DNA of 64,000 nt from Dimorphilus gyrociliatus (Eukaryota; Annelida; Polychaeta; Dinophilidae). The translations under genes and the position numbers were made by a program. The notes beneath the pieces were generated by a model. That model made no database searches. It was not told the DNA's origin and saw nothing but the letters and a program-made list of their open reading frames with translations. This document shows positions 1 to 11,084 of the stretch, piece after piece; the first letter of the stretch is position 1, and every line of letters starts with the position of its first letter. Location: positions 103,313 to 167,312 of the forward strand of contig CAJFCJ010000049.1 of assembly GCA_904063045.1 (NCBI GenBank), given 5' to 3'.

Positions 1-344
1 AAGATTCCTAATATCTTTACTACATGTAAAATAGATACAATAAAAATTAACTAATATAGTTAATATTGACAATAATAGAAAAAACTTAATTTGAAGAATT
101 AAATAAGTCAAAAAAATTTTGTCTTATTGGAATGCCAAACCAGATGTCAAGACTACGTTCCAATAATTATGAAGCACAATCAAATCAAGAAAGAATTGGC
201 GAAAATTACTAAAAATATTTGCTAATAATATTCCCAAATATCATTATTTTCTCAATTTTTTAATATTACATAAATATTACCGTTTTTCTATATAAATTTT
301 CTTGGTTGTTTAACTCTGGCCATTTTCAACATGGCCATTTCCTA

Positions 345-505
345 TGGATGTGGTAGAAAATGGCAATAGATCTGTGGTTTTACCCTAACCTGGCCCTTAT
401 TTTTGCCTAACCTTTTTCAATGCTCCTAACCCTTAGATGGGACCCTCCAAAGTCAATAGCTATCTTATTCCTCCTAACCATTTCTCAACCTGAAATCTTG
501 TACAC
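345..505 (+). repeat. Dispersed CTAACC-rich repeat, family R1
   Basis: This stretch carries several CCTAACC/CTAACCCTTAG blocks followed by a conserved tail ending near TTTCTCAACCTGAAATCT. The same order of blocks recurs at about 54.6 kb, 30.5 kb and 55.8 kb, and inverted near 1.2, 37.8, 52.1 and 60.5 kb. The best copy (54.6 kb) has short inverted ends, so a MITE-like non-autonomous DNA element is the most likely identity. No coding capacity is seen. Confidence 0.6.
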
Positions 506-1224
506 TTAGACATAATATATATCAATATTTAGACTTTAGATGTAAAGGTATATTAGAAATACTTCTATTTCCTAGGAATTATAATGATGGAGCTTTAGAA
601 AGACTCTTATTTCGTAGAGTTAGATTTTATGACGAATACTGTTCTGAAGGAGCAGAAATTCCTACAATTACAATAGAACAAAGTATAAATCTAAATTTCA
701 GATATGGCCGGTCCCGTTTCCTATCATATTTCACTTTTTATTTACATTTAAGAGTTTTGTTCTTTTGAGAAATGTCAAAATTGTAAGTATTAGTTTTGCA
801 TTCTGTGCAAAGAGATGATTAGATGTTAGAGACAAACCTCGCAGTACTTATATATCCTAACTGTCGCAGTCCAATCATCTTGAAATGTTATTTATTTATT
901 AATTATTTAACAAATGTATTTGTATGTATTGAAATGATCAAAACTTTGAGCTCACTTTAAGGTTATCTTTACACAAGGATATTATCAGATTCATCAGCTT
1001 CTACAATGTGCTGGGCCTAAGCAAAGATTATTAAATTGTAATAAACAAAAATAAGATAATAATAAATATGTATTGATTATAATTTTTTCAAATGATTAGT
1101 ATAATAGTATGTACAATCAATGAGAAATTATTGCATTTTTAGTCCATGAGGAGACCTCTTCAAAGAATATTTATGCACTACTAAAAAGCTATTTGGTGGT
1201 GATGAGACTCTGTAAGAAGGTGAG

Positions 1225-1375
1225 TTAATGGCTGACAGGAAATGTCCTCAAGTGGAATATTTAAAAGCATCATTTCAGATTGAAAAATGGTTAGGAGGAG
1301 TAAAGTGGCTATGGATTTGTGATTAGGGGGGTTAGAAGTAATCAAAAAGCTAAAAGTGGCTAAATCAGTTGAGAT
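1225..1375 (-). repeat. Inverted copy of repeat family R1
   Basis: The reverse complement reads CTAACCCCCCTAATCACAAA, then CTCCTAACCATTTTTCAATC, matching the second half of the R1 family copies at 54.6 and 55.8 kb in order and spacing. The copy is diverged and lacks the strongest CCTAACC block. Confidence 0.5.
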
Positions 1376-1914
1376 ATTTTTAAAAATTTGAATTTTTAAA
1401 AAAGAAAAGATTACTGTTCTCGATTTTTTTTGACACTAGATTTTGACCGAAAAAAGCTTAACTGTGTCTGTTAAGGCTAATTTGAATTTGAATTTGATAA
1501 TATTTTATTTTAAAACTATGATTTAAAGATGCGTCACAGGTTTCTATAACTGATCAGATTAAAATTATTGTTTTTTAAAATGTCATATCCGAAATATATT
1601 TATAGACTCAACAGTTTTTTTCCTTCTTTTTAATGACATGTTAGATGATTTAAAAATTTTTAATTCTCTTTTAATTTCAAGTTTACTAATCAATCAATTA
1701 ATCCAACCCAGTCAATTAATTTGTCACTCAGTAAATGTATAAATGGATACATTACTCAAAGAGTGTCCAACAAAACTAGCAAATTTAAATAATAGAAAAA
1801 CCCCAAAACTCCATCTTCTCTAGGAAAAATATATCATTGCTGCTCGTCTATTTTTCATTTTGAAATTATAAATATTTCTCCATTTTGAAGTTGATCTGTT
1901 TATATACAAAAAGA

Positions 1915-1971
<57 letters not shown>
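1915..1971. repeat. Compound microsatellite (TG)n(AG)n
   Basis: About six TG units run directly into roughly twenty AG units. It lies just downstream of the GNAT gene's 3' end. Confidence 0.95.
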
Positions 1972-1976
<5 letters not shown>

Positions 1977-2000
1977 TAAAAATTAGGTTAAATTAACATG

Positions 2001-2828
2001 TTAAAATCTCTTTTTTTTTACCTGATGACCAGCATTCAAATATTTTGGACATTTGATTTCATATGTTATTATATATCCAAGTTTGAGATAAAGATTAATT
2101 GCTTTTGTATTATCCGAATTTACAATTAGAGATACTCTCTGTAAAGTGAATTTGAATAGTAAGGTATCAATGGATTATAATTATTATTATCTTTTACCTT
2201 TGCACCTCTCTTTTCTGCAATATATTCGCAATATTGCATTACATTATAAGCAATTTTTTGACCTCTTGCCTTTGGATCTACTGTTACGTAATCAATATAA
2301 GGTTCAAACATTTCTGATCTAATACTTGTTATTTCCAATTGCAATCCAGTTAATACAAATTTTCCAACACAAGATAATGGAAAAATTTTTAAAGTTTCAG
2401 AAATTGGTAAACCTTTTTCTTGTCTATTTTAAAATTTATTTCTTTTTTTTTAACAAAACAATAGAAAGATTGATTAATATTTACCCTGCAAAGTCCTGTA
2501 ATTTTAGTAATCCTTTTACCTCATTATTAATTTCGGTGATTAAAAAATTATTTTTGACAGTATTATCATAATTTAAAGTTTTTATCCAAAATTCTCTGAC
2601 ATATCTAAGATTATTCCTTCCAACAACTATCGATAAATCATCACTGTAAGCATCAGTTATCAATTGAGCAACTCTTGGTATATCCTTATCCTTTATTCCT
2701 CTAAAAGTCATTCCATCTACAACAGGTATTGCTCTTTCTACATTGCTCTTTGTCTTCAAATACTCATTATAGTTTTGTAAATAAGCAATTCGTTTAAATG
2801 AAAAGAGTCTTCTTGCCAAACTGTTCAT
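2001..2828 (-). CDS. GNAT-family N-acetyltransferase, three exons
   Basis: Splicing by eye gives exons 2828-2485, 2423-2198 and 2138-2001 with GT-AG introns and compatible phases, for about 235 residues. The fold is supported by a motif-A-like segment VDPKARGQKIAYNVM (acetyl-CoA pyrophosphate loop, diverged from R/QxxGxG/A) followed by a motif-B-like segment NSDNTKAINLYLKLGY. Such enzymes transfer acetyl from acetyl-CoA to an amine; the substrate here is unknown. The Met at 2828 was chosen because the next residues (NSLARRLFSFKR) look like a mitochondrial presequence; an in-frame Met lies 19 codons upstream. The stop assumes read-through after CATCAG; splicing from that GT donor to a further exon ending near 1787 is also possible. 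The N-terminal half is poorly conserved. Confidence 0.72.
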
Positions 2829-3742
2829 TGTGAAGTGTGAGTGGGACGGAATAATTAATTTAACAACTTGAATATTTATATTCAAAAATTGAATTTAAGG
2901 CATATTTTAGCCTGGTTATCAAAGAACCTTAGATGTGATCAATGTGTCCATTGAAATAAACTCTCTCTTGTAATCTTGATTTTGATAAATTTGTTTTAAA
3001 TTTTGTATTGTAGTAAGTTCAGCAAATATGTTCGAATCATAAAGAAAATATTTTCTCTTTGTTACAAACACTGCATCTCCATAAAGTATAGCTGTCTTTC
3101 ATAAATTTTACATTGATTGCAAATCCATTAAAGAGTAGAATGTTCTTTCCTTTTTAATTTCAAATGACTGACTGTAACTAGTGAGGGCTTGGTGAAGTTA
3201 TAAGAAACTATATATAAAACTTTTGTTACAAATACCAGTTTAAGGAAAGATGAGTTATTTCCTTCCTTAGGGAAGGAAATTTATCTAATTCCTAATTAAA
3301 TAACTATTGAAATTTTTTAGTGAATCATTAAAAATGTTTACAATCCAGAAAACCTATTAACCTATTATATTATTTCGTTTCATGTGTTTAGATATCTCTC
3401 ATAAAGTAAAAGTCATTGTCGGCTTGAGCTTTAACAATAAAGCCTAAAGATTGTCCAATTGGTGTTTCGTGTTCGCCAACTATTCTCATATAACTATGTC
3501 AAATTGAATTACGATTGGATAATATAAATCGCATTACACTATCATCTGTAGAATCTGGAAATGCGCATTCAAAATTGAGAATATACAGTCCCAATAAAAA
3601 ATCTTGGGCAGGGTTGTCCTTAAACTGGAAAAAGGGAAATATTTACCTAAAAGGACTTGCTTAATTATTTTTTTTTATTAGAATGAAGGATAAGACATTT
3701 ATACAACTGAATTTAAAGATATAATTCATTTAAAAATTTACA

Positions 3743-3979
3743 TTAACAAGCTTGTCTAGCAGTATAAAAAGGATTCTTTTTTTGAATCACAATAAGATTT
3801 CTCTTGTCTACTTCTGAAATCTTTTTGGGGCGGCCAGACCTGGGTCTGTCCTCCATAGTAAAATATTCTGCTTTCTTTTTTAGATTGTACTGAATAGTAC
3901 TGCGAGCAATTTTTAGCTCTTTGGAGATTTTTACTTGGCTTAACCCTCTTCGGTCCAGTTCAACAATTTTTTCATGCAT
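3743..3979 (-). pseudogene. Tc1-like transposase N-terminal fragment
   Basis: A 78-codon ORF encodes a paired-type helix-turn-helix start: a segment with LSQVKISKELKIARSTIQYN, then the GRPKK motif that links the two DNA-binding subdomains, then KNPFYTARQ. This corresponds to about residues 10-90 of the intact transposase at 57.5 kb but is clearly a different, diverged lineage. The catalytic domain is absent, so it is a truncated relic. CAGTACTCAGGAATG at about 4,044 could be a remnant of its terminal repeat. Confidence 0.8.
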
Positions 3980-4420
3980 TTCTAGGTTTTATTTTACCCA
4001 TTTTAAAAGTTTTGTAATAATTTGTTCCAAAGAATAGTCTGACAGTACTCAGGAATGTCGTAAAAAATAAAAAAAAGTGGGTTTCTATCTAATTAACATG
4101 TAACTTTTTGCCGGGAACAGGCATCCTGCCAGAAATTTTACCTCCTCCATTTTTGCAAAAATTTGTCAAAAAAAATTACTGGAAAGTAAAAAAAATTTTT
4201 AGTATTCTTCCAGTATTATCAAGTTTAAAAGACGTTTAATAATAAAAATCTAAAGTTAGTTGACTCTATGACTCTGATGAGCTTTTTTTATCTAAAATGA
4301 AAATAGCCAAAAAAAACTGTCTCTAGATTCTGATTTGGAAAGTAAAGTGAGCGTTTTCTTTTAATCTTATCACTAAAAGATAAACTTTTAAAAAATATCG
4401 TTTTCCTTGAAACTCAGAAA

Positions 4421-6360
4421 TCAATATAATAGCTCACTGGTAAGTTCTAAACAAAAATAGACACTGAGTATTTGAAAAAGAGCCAACAGAGAGAGTTTTC
4501 TTATTTCGTTATCTAAAAATATGCTTTTTTCATCATAGTTTAAAGATAATTGTCGATTTGGCAAGAGTGGAGCGGATTTTAAAGTACACAATCCATCTTC
4601 ATCAAAACTTTTTATAAAACAGTTAGTGTCAATAAATTTTAATACTATTTCCGGTAAAGTTTCTTTCGAATTAAATTTTATTCCATTAAGCCTACTACTC
4701 TCAATTAAAATTGACTTTTTCGATACCATTACGCAAATAGAATACAATTTATCTAATAGATATTCATTTTGTTGCAATTCGCAATGATTCCCTTCGAATA
4801 TCCTTACAATTTTACCTTCTGTTCGAAAAGATTAATTATTAGAAAAAAAGAGCGATAAAAGGTGTACAATTGGAAAAACTAACCAAAATCGTTGATTCAA
4901 AATTGTTTGTGGCTTTGGCAAACGTTACGTAACGACTTGGATAATTCATTTGATAGCGAGTACTTAGTAGAACATTATTAGGGGGACTGTTATATTAAAT
5001 GTTTGAATGATTTATATCGGTTAAATTGATAAAAATCTGGTTAGTATTTGATAGAAGAATTGTAAATATTCTTGTTTCTTGACTATAAAAGTTAATGAAG
5101 ATATCTTGGCATTGATTATTAGTATTAGGTATTTTTCCATTTAAGCTAAAACTGAATGATTTTAATGAATAATGCATGTTTGGAGGAAGGTAATACTGCC
5201 ATTTTGTTGTTGACGTCAATCTATACCATTTAACTCGTATATCTAAAATTTAAATGATGAATAATTATTTTATAATAATATTTTGAAATTTTAATTTACA
5301 AACCTTCTGAAAATACTTGAACAAGACCAAATCCAACATTTCTATTGCTTGCATGAGATTTAACTTCTATATAGATACCAGTTTCTATTAATTTATCATT
5401 ATATTCAAAACAGTTTTGGTATGGATCTTGTCTAATGTTAATTAATTCCTCGAAACCGGAAGTCCATTTGATCTTCACCTTTGTAATGTACTTTATTGTA
5501 TGTTGCCTATTGTAGCGAAAGAGTTTATTATACTAAACTTTAGGAAGATAGAAAATAATTTTTTCACATAATTGTAAGACAAAAACTAATTGGTTTCCCA
5601 TAATATTGAAATGAAATATTTATATATTGTCCTATGCATTGGGCTTCATCATGTTCAGCCATCCATTCATTAACCATAGAAGAGTAACTGTTTATTAAAT
5701 CTAACGCTGGATGGCATTTCCAAACGTTACTATTTTTATTACAGTTTTTGCAGTACAAGTTGCTCCATTTTCTTTTGAAGCTATATCAATTAATAATTTA
5801 AAAGCTTGCCTGTTATCTGAAATATTGGTGAATTATGAAATGACTGTAATAATGTTTTAATAATGTTAATGTGATATTCACTATCGTATAAATTTATGAT
5901 TATTGAACTGAAACCGGTGTTTGAAGCTGTTGATTGATGTGGTAGAAATGTTATATTTTTCGCACTAATTCCACTTTGGAACTCTGGTAGAAAGCATTCA
6001 ATTAACGCTTTTTTATCCAAGTTTATCTTGTACGAAAGTCCATTTTCGTAGAAAAATTCGACTTTTTCCGCTTTGTTTTCATAGGTTCAATACGATTGAG
6101 ATAAACATATTTCATTAATGTTGTATGTTTTTTGAATGTTATTGCAAATTTATTAAAAATTAAAGGATTAGCCGCAGATGTCACATAGGAATTCACATTC
6201 ATCCAATGAGGAGATAGAACATTTTCACATGCAAAATTTACCAGGGCTTTTATTTTCTTAGCATAACATTCAGCTCAATTTGACACATCAGCAACATTCA
6301 CTAATTTCATTCCTGCATCAGGTGGAATAAGTTTTAGAGGAGGAGACAGCAACATTTAAG
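4421..6360 (-). pseudogene. Decayed paralogue of the 11.1-13.3 kb secreted protein
   Basis: Pieces in order on the minus strand align by eye with the intact gene at 11.1-13.3 kb: MKLVNVADVSN followed by CENVLSPHWMNV (matching NLVNVGSKKNG and CENSLEPEWINV); an exon with CIGQYINISF (matching CIDQYIEITF); an exon MKIKWTSGFEELINI ending NVGFGLVQVFSEG (matching MKMEWSSGHVDIL ending DVGLSYFKVFAKS); then a terminal exon region. Lesions are visible: a TGA stop after VSN, a frameshift near 6,085 and another near 5,720. It therefore looks like a dead duplicate, although sequencing error cannot be excluded. Both are probably galactose-binding-like (F5/8-related) extracellular proteins. Confidence 0.65.
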
Positions 6361-6967
6361 AATTGTTAATATACAAACTTGTATCTATAAACACAATCGA
6401 CAGGGAGAGAAGACAACAACTTGAAAAGTAAGATGCATTTTTGGTTCTTTGAGTAATTCTAAAAATTCAAAAGAAAATTAATTCAAGTATTGAAGAATAA
6501 GTTTTTATAAAATTATAAACCTATGAAAAAATCATTTTTACGCTTTGGATTTATTACGTTAGAATCATTAATATGGATTTTCTATTGACTATTTCAAACA
6601 GTGCAATCTGTTTAATGTATTCATGAGCTCAATAATACATGAAGATGTAGACCTGGTGTTTAATGTTTGTGGCAATTGTTTCGTCTATAAAGCTTCCAAT
6701 TATATTAGGTAACCTTCTCCTTTGGTTTTCAATTCTATAGTTGAGTTTGTATTTATAAGAGTTGAAAATGTAAATGATAGAGATGATGATGATGGTGGTG
6801 GTGGTGATTGTGAGGTGATGAGAATACACTTGAAATACCTGTAATGAGTGATTTTAACTCAAGTTTTTTTTTTCAAAGATAAATTTTTTTCTGCCAAAGC
6901 AATTACATCACCTATATTTGAGGTTCGTTCGGATTTATTGAGACCTAAAGACATTATGACCAGACAT

Positions 6968-7204
6968 CTAAAAAGAAAAATTCATATAAAAAACATTTGA
7001 TTTACAATGCCAGCATCTCACATCATAAGAAACAAAATGTCTTCCATTTTTTTGATGATGAAATGCAATTGTATCATCCATTTTCATATTGATTGTATGA
7101 TTAATGAGAATGATTTTAATACCAACGGACTCTAGGGATATTTGTATCAAATGAACTAATTTATAGGTTAAATTGTATTTATTTTCCTTGTCAAGTGGTT
7201 CCAA
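6968..7204 (-). other. Exon-like ORF upstream of the decayed lectin paralogue
   Basis: A 78-codon open stretch reads ENKYNLTYKLVHLIQISLES, then IKIILINHTINMKMDD and ends with RCWHCKS. The alternating hydrophobic pattern resembles the beta-strand halves of the F5/8-like domains elsewhere in the window, and it sits in the same orientation just upstream of the decayed paralogue. I could not align it to a specific exon of the intact copy, so it may be a further domain of the same dead gene or an unrelated ORF. Confidence 0.3.
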
Positions 7205-7799
7205 ATGCCAATTTTCCCAGTATACATTGAGTTTATTCTATAATATTCAACATATTACAATAAATATTACAATAAATTCAAAACCAAATCAATTTTACAG
7301 CTTTTTCCAAATGAATTAAAATAATTAGTTAATGAATATCTAACACCTTTTTTAGACTTTTTCTTTCCTCCCTTCATTGAATTGAAAATTAAAACAGTCA
7401 AAGTCTCATCCAAAACTGCTATTATATGACAAATTATGATTTTTGTCCAGAAATTCTTTAATTATCAAATTTTAATGAATCTAAATGATATTTCAAGGAA
7501 ACTCATATATATATCCAACTTTAAAGTAATGTTTTATACCCGAACAATAAAAAAAAATCTTTTTTGCTGGTGATAAAGATTAATAATGTTCGGCCTATAG
7601 AAATTCATGGTGTCCAGGTTTTTTAGTCGACTACTATATACCACTTAGAACTATTAAAAGACTAGATCAATACTGCTCAACATATACGTAAGAAAATACA
7701 ATAATCTTAGAGTTAGGATACACTTACAAAGTATTCTTAATAAATACTATATAAATGTTACTAGATGCTCCCTCTAGGGCAAATGTTATCCAACTACCA

Positions 7800-7963
7800 A
7801 AATATAAGCAAAATATAAGATGTTACATAACTAAACATGTTGACAAAACCAAAAATTTTTTTACCAAAACATAATGTAACAAATGACCTTTAAACGTTTA
7901 TTAACATGACTTTTTGTTACATCACTATTGCATAGCATAATAACCTTTGACCCTGTTGCATTA
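7800..7963 (+). repeat. LTR-like repeat L1, left (U3-like) part only
   Basis: From ATAAGATGTTACATAAC to TTTGACCCTGTTG this segment matches 19,735-19,897 in the same orientation. In the 19.7 kb copy the match continues into a TATA-containing right part; here it stops abruptly. The missing right part is found inverted about 700 bp away (8,672-8,928). Confidence 0.7.
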
Positions 7964-8299
7964 GAATGGACAGAAAAACATAATTATGTAAAACCTCATT
8001 TAAATGTTTTTGAAAATAAATGCTGTTGATTCTTTACCGTGCTTTAGTAATACCCATTGAAAAGATTTTGATACATTATCTACAAAATTACAATTAAGAT
8101 TAGCAATTAAAAAACTTACATCTTTTAATTATAATATCTTACATCTAACAAAATCACAAAAAAAGTTTCTGTAAATAGAGAAGAAAAAATACAAAAAATC
8201 CTACACCATTTTGCGTCCAAAAGAAATTTTAATATTCAACCAAAACGGAAATTTGCAATTTGTTTTGAATTTTACACCGAAAATAGTGGAAATATCTTG

Positions 8300-9106
8300 T
8301 TTTGTCATCATATCATTTTTGATGAATGTATAACTAATCTAACTGAAAACAGACAGATAGATAACCATATGTTGAAGATTTCTGAAGGACTTGAAAAATT
8401 GTAGATTAAATAGAGAGCAAAAACAAGAGAGGAAATTTGCCAAATCGTTTGCTCCGGAATTGAAACAATAAATCTAAATTGGAATATAAATATGGGTAAT
8501 GGAATTTTTAATATTTGCCATGAACGAATGTCATCATATATTTTGAAGAAACTTGATTTCACAAATTGTAATTTAAATAAAGAGCAAAGAGAAAAGATAG
8601 AAAATTTACTAAACCATTGCTCAAGAATAGAAATAATAAAGGTATCTTGGAATAAAGGCATAGTACTTTCCTCCTGGGGGTGGTAGGTAAGTACTGGTCC
8701 AAAGAGAACCGAATTAGGAGTAAGCCACTTAGAAGAGAGTTGAGGGAAGATGAATATAGAACCAAATCATAAGAATAATAGAACTGTATTCTAAAGTAAT
8801 ACTAGACCTGTTCACTAAGAGGGTTGATTCAGGACTGAATGCCTGTTACTACCTACGCCCTGCTTTTATACAAGTCCTTATCAGCTGGTGTCAATAGCAA
8901 GGGTCGAACCCCAGATAAGGATTGTTCACTCTTCATTAGAATATGTGAATTTTAGCAATAATTATCGTCTAAAAGATGGATTAAAATGTATCTTGGATGG
9001 ACTTCAATACTCTTCAAACATCTTAATGGAAATTAATCTGAGTTCGTGCGATTTGAATGATGACCCAGCAAAATATGTAGGAAACATCTTTTCAAGTTAC
9101 AGCTAA
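8300..9106 (+). pseudogene. Decayed leucine-rich repeat gene, interrupted by a repeat
   Basis: Two open segments carry ribonuclease-inhibitor-type LRRs very like those of the intact protein at 52.2-53.7 kb: LKKLDFTNCNLNKEQREKIE followed by LLNHCSRIEIIKVSWN, and after the repeat LEYVNFSNNYRLKDGLKCIL and MEINLSSCDLNDDPAKYVGN. The first segment has stops and frameshifts upstream (for example NREQKQERKFAKSF in another frame), and the two parts are separated by 260 bp of LTR-like repeat. No RING or B-box part is seen. It is a broken member of the same LRR family. Confidence 0.7.
8672..8928 (-). repeat. LTR-like repeat L1, right (promoter-containing) part, inverted
   Basis: On the minus strand this matches 19,898-20,133 nearly throughout. 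It contains GTATAAAAGCAGGGCG, a TATA box, and about 34 bases downstream ATTCAGTCC, which resembles the arthropod-type initiator TCAGT. TATA plus initiator in a short repeat with no ORF is what an LTR U3/R junction looks like. Its left boundary coincides with the point where the 7.8 kb part ends. Confidence 0.7.
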
Positions 9107-9109
9107 TGA

Positions 9110-11080
9110 TATTGAGCTGTTTCAAAGTGTTTGAAGAAGATTGAAGTCCCTTACACACAATTTTATACATACTCTTAGCCATTTCTAAATCAGTTGAATA
9201 AATGTGCAATACAATACTAGATAATAATTTGAAAAAACTGAAAATAACATTATCAAAGTGGCCGTCGAAAGGAATCTGAGTATAATAATGCAACTGACCT
9301 TGTAGTCTGGTTAATTTCAGCGGTGAGATGTTAACAACATTAGCAACGGGTATCTCTTAATTATACATGGAGTTATTCCAGGCAATTCTGATCAATATAT
9401 AATGGCTGCTATAAGATTTTAGTTTAGTATTTATGAAAATATAAGTTACCAAATCATTAAACAATTTGCTTACTAATCTAATAATTAATTTAGATGTACC
9501 CTGTAGTTCATTACGTCACTAATTTCTCAGAGTAGCTACTATAGAAATTTTTACCCGCACCTAAACAGTAATCCATAATTAAAAGTGACAGACACAAGAA
9601 AGGAATGATAATCTTTAAGGCTGAATTCAAAAACTGGTGCTTCATCCAAGGAGAGAGTTTAAGAAGAATAATTCAAAGTAGACAACAAAAAAGTACTGAT
9701 TAAATACAGGCTCTAAGCAGATATGTTCTAAAACTGTTCTTGCAATGAAATTTTCCAGAAAAATGGAACTAGCTGACAAAAAACAGTAAAAACAGAGTAG
9801 TACTTGAAAAGAAGACATTAGACAATTGGATAGCCAGCAATCCAGACCTCAATATTATAAAGCAAAATTACTCAGCTTATGGCAACAGCCACTCAATTTT
9901 ATCAGGAATGGGTAAAACTGTACCAGGTAAAATCGTACCCATTGAGAGTGAAATTGTACCTGTTGATATGAGAATATTAAAAATTGAAATGATGACCCTA
10001 CATAAACAGCTGTTTGCTAGATATTTAATTGAAATTTTTTGTAAATATATAAAATGACTCAGATTTTTCAGTAATTTTTGTATTTTGTATCAACAAATAT
10101 GTGGTATGTATACCACTAGTACTTGTAAGTAGTTTTTAAGTTTCTAGTCAGCCATTTTGAATTTGTTTATTGATAAGAGAATCTTGAAATCATATTGAAA
10201 TTATTTGCTTCAAACTTATTCAGTGCTTTCAAATACTAAATTTAACATTTCACATCGGCGCATTTTGAAATATGGGAATGAAATGTAAAAATTGCAAACT
10301 TACAGTTTATGGAAGACAGAAGACAAAATTTTGTTTGCAATACAATGAGCTTCTTTATGAGAAATCTATCATTAGTAAGAATATTTAAATCATATGGTCA
10401 ATTGCAAATATGTCAATTATTTCTATTTTAGATTCTGAGAGGCTGATTTGGTTTGTATTTATGAAAACTTCTCTCTGAGAGGTAATCTTTATTACCAAGT
10501 ATCAGAGAAAAAAATATGGCGTTGTAGAGAGAAAAATATTTGAAATTTGGGATAATTATAGACTTGGAAAGATGTTGGCTGATCAATTATTATTCCAAAC
10601 ATCATATATTTATACTGCCTAGTTATTCTATTCTATTTTTCTTTAGTTGTTATACATTAAAAAGAATCCTTCAATCGTGTCTTATAATTTCATTACAATA
10701 TTCAAATATTCATAATATATCATCGTTTTTTGTTATTTCCATATGTATCAACATCCATAATATTACTTGGGTACATCTAAAGAGAAATTCGCCCCTATTC
10801 ATTTGTATCAAATCCCTCTAGTGGAGTTTATCTCCAATGCCTCTGGCAGTCGGCCTACTACACTTGGTTTAACTGCATTGTTCTCTTGTAAGTTATCAAT
10901 ATTCATGATTATACAATAAACTATGACAATTGGTGTGTATAACAATAAAATCTATAATTTTTTTAAATATTTCATTGTCTTATAATTGAGTTGAACAATA
11001 CATATTTATAGAATATTTTTGTTAATAGCATTGTTGAAAAATCGTATAGGTAGAGGATATGCAAGAAAAATATCATTCTG
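9110..11080. other. No convincing gene
   Basis: AT-rich sequence without recognisable coding similarity. At about 9,905-9,970 three imperfect copies of a GTAAAAT-GTACC unit occur (GGGTAAAACTGTACC, GGTAAAATCGTACC, GTGAAATTGTACC). A short ORF at 10,540-10,821 has no recognisable features and looks like chance. Confidence 0.5.
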
Positions 11081-11084
11081 CATT

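Noticed and set aside
3400-3640. Minus-strand segment reading FKDNPAQDFLLGLYILNF, a stop after RNSI, then GEHETPIGQSLGFIVKAQAD
   Set aside because: Protein-like texture with one stop, possibly another lectin-domain remnant, but I could not align it to any exon or family with confidence.
6629-6829. Minus-strand ORF starting MYSHHLTITTTTIIIIS, a possible signal peptide
   Set aside because: The hydrophobic run comes from a simple GAT/GGT repeat on the plus strand, so low complexity explains it.
8880-8925. GGTCGAACCCC resembling a tRNA B-box
   Set aside because: It lies within the LTR-like repeat, no A-box or cloverleaf could be built, and the other copy (GGTTAGACCC) breaks the motif.
9700-10030. 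ORF-like text with DNWIASNPDLNIIKQ and MGKTVPGKIVPIESEIVP
   Set aside because: Suggestive of a transposase or retroelement scrap, but no diagnostic motif and frequent stops.
10255-10350. Possible zinc-finger start MGMKCKNCKLTVYGRQKTKFC
   Set aside because: Two cysteine pairs by chance in a very short ORF; no second finger or splice partner.
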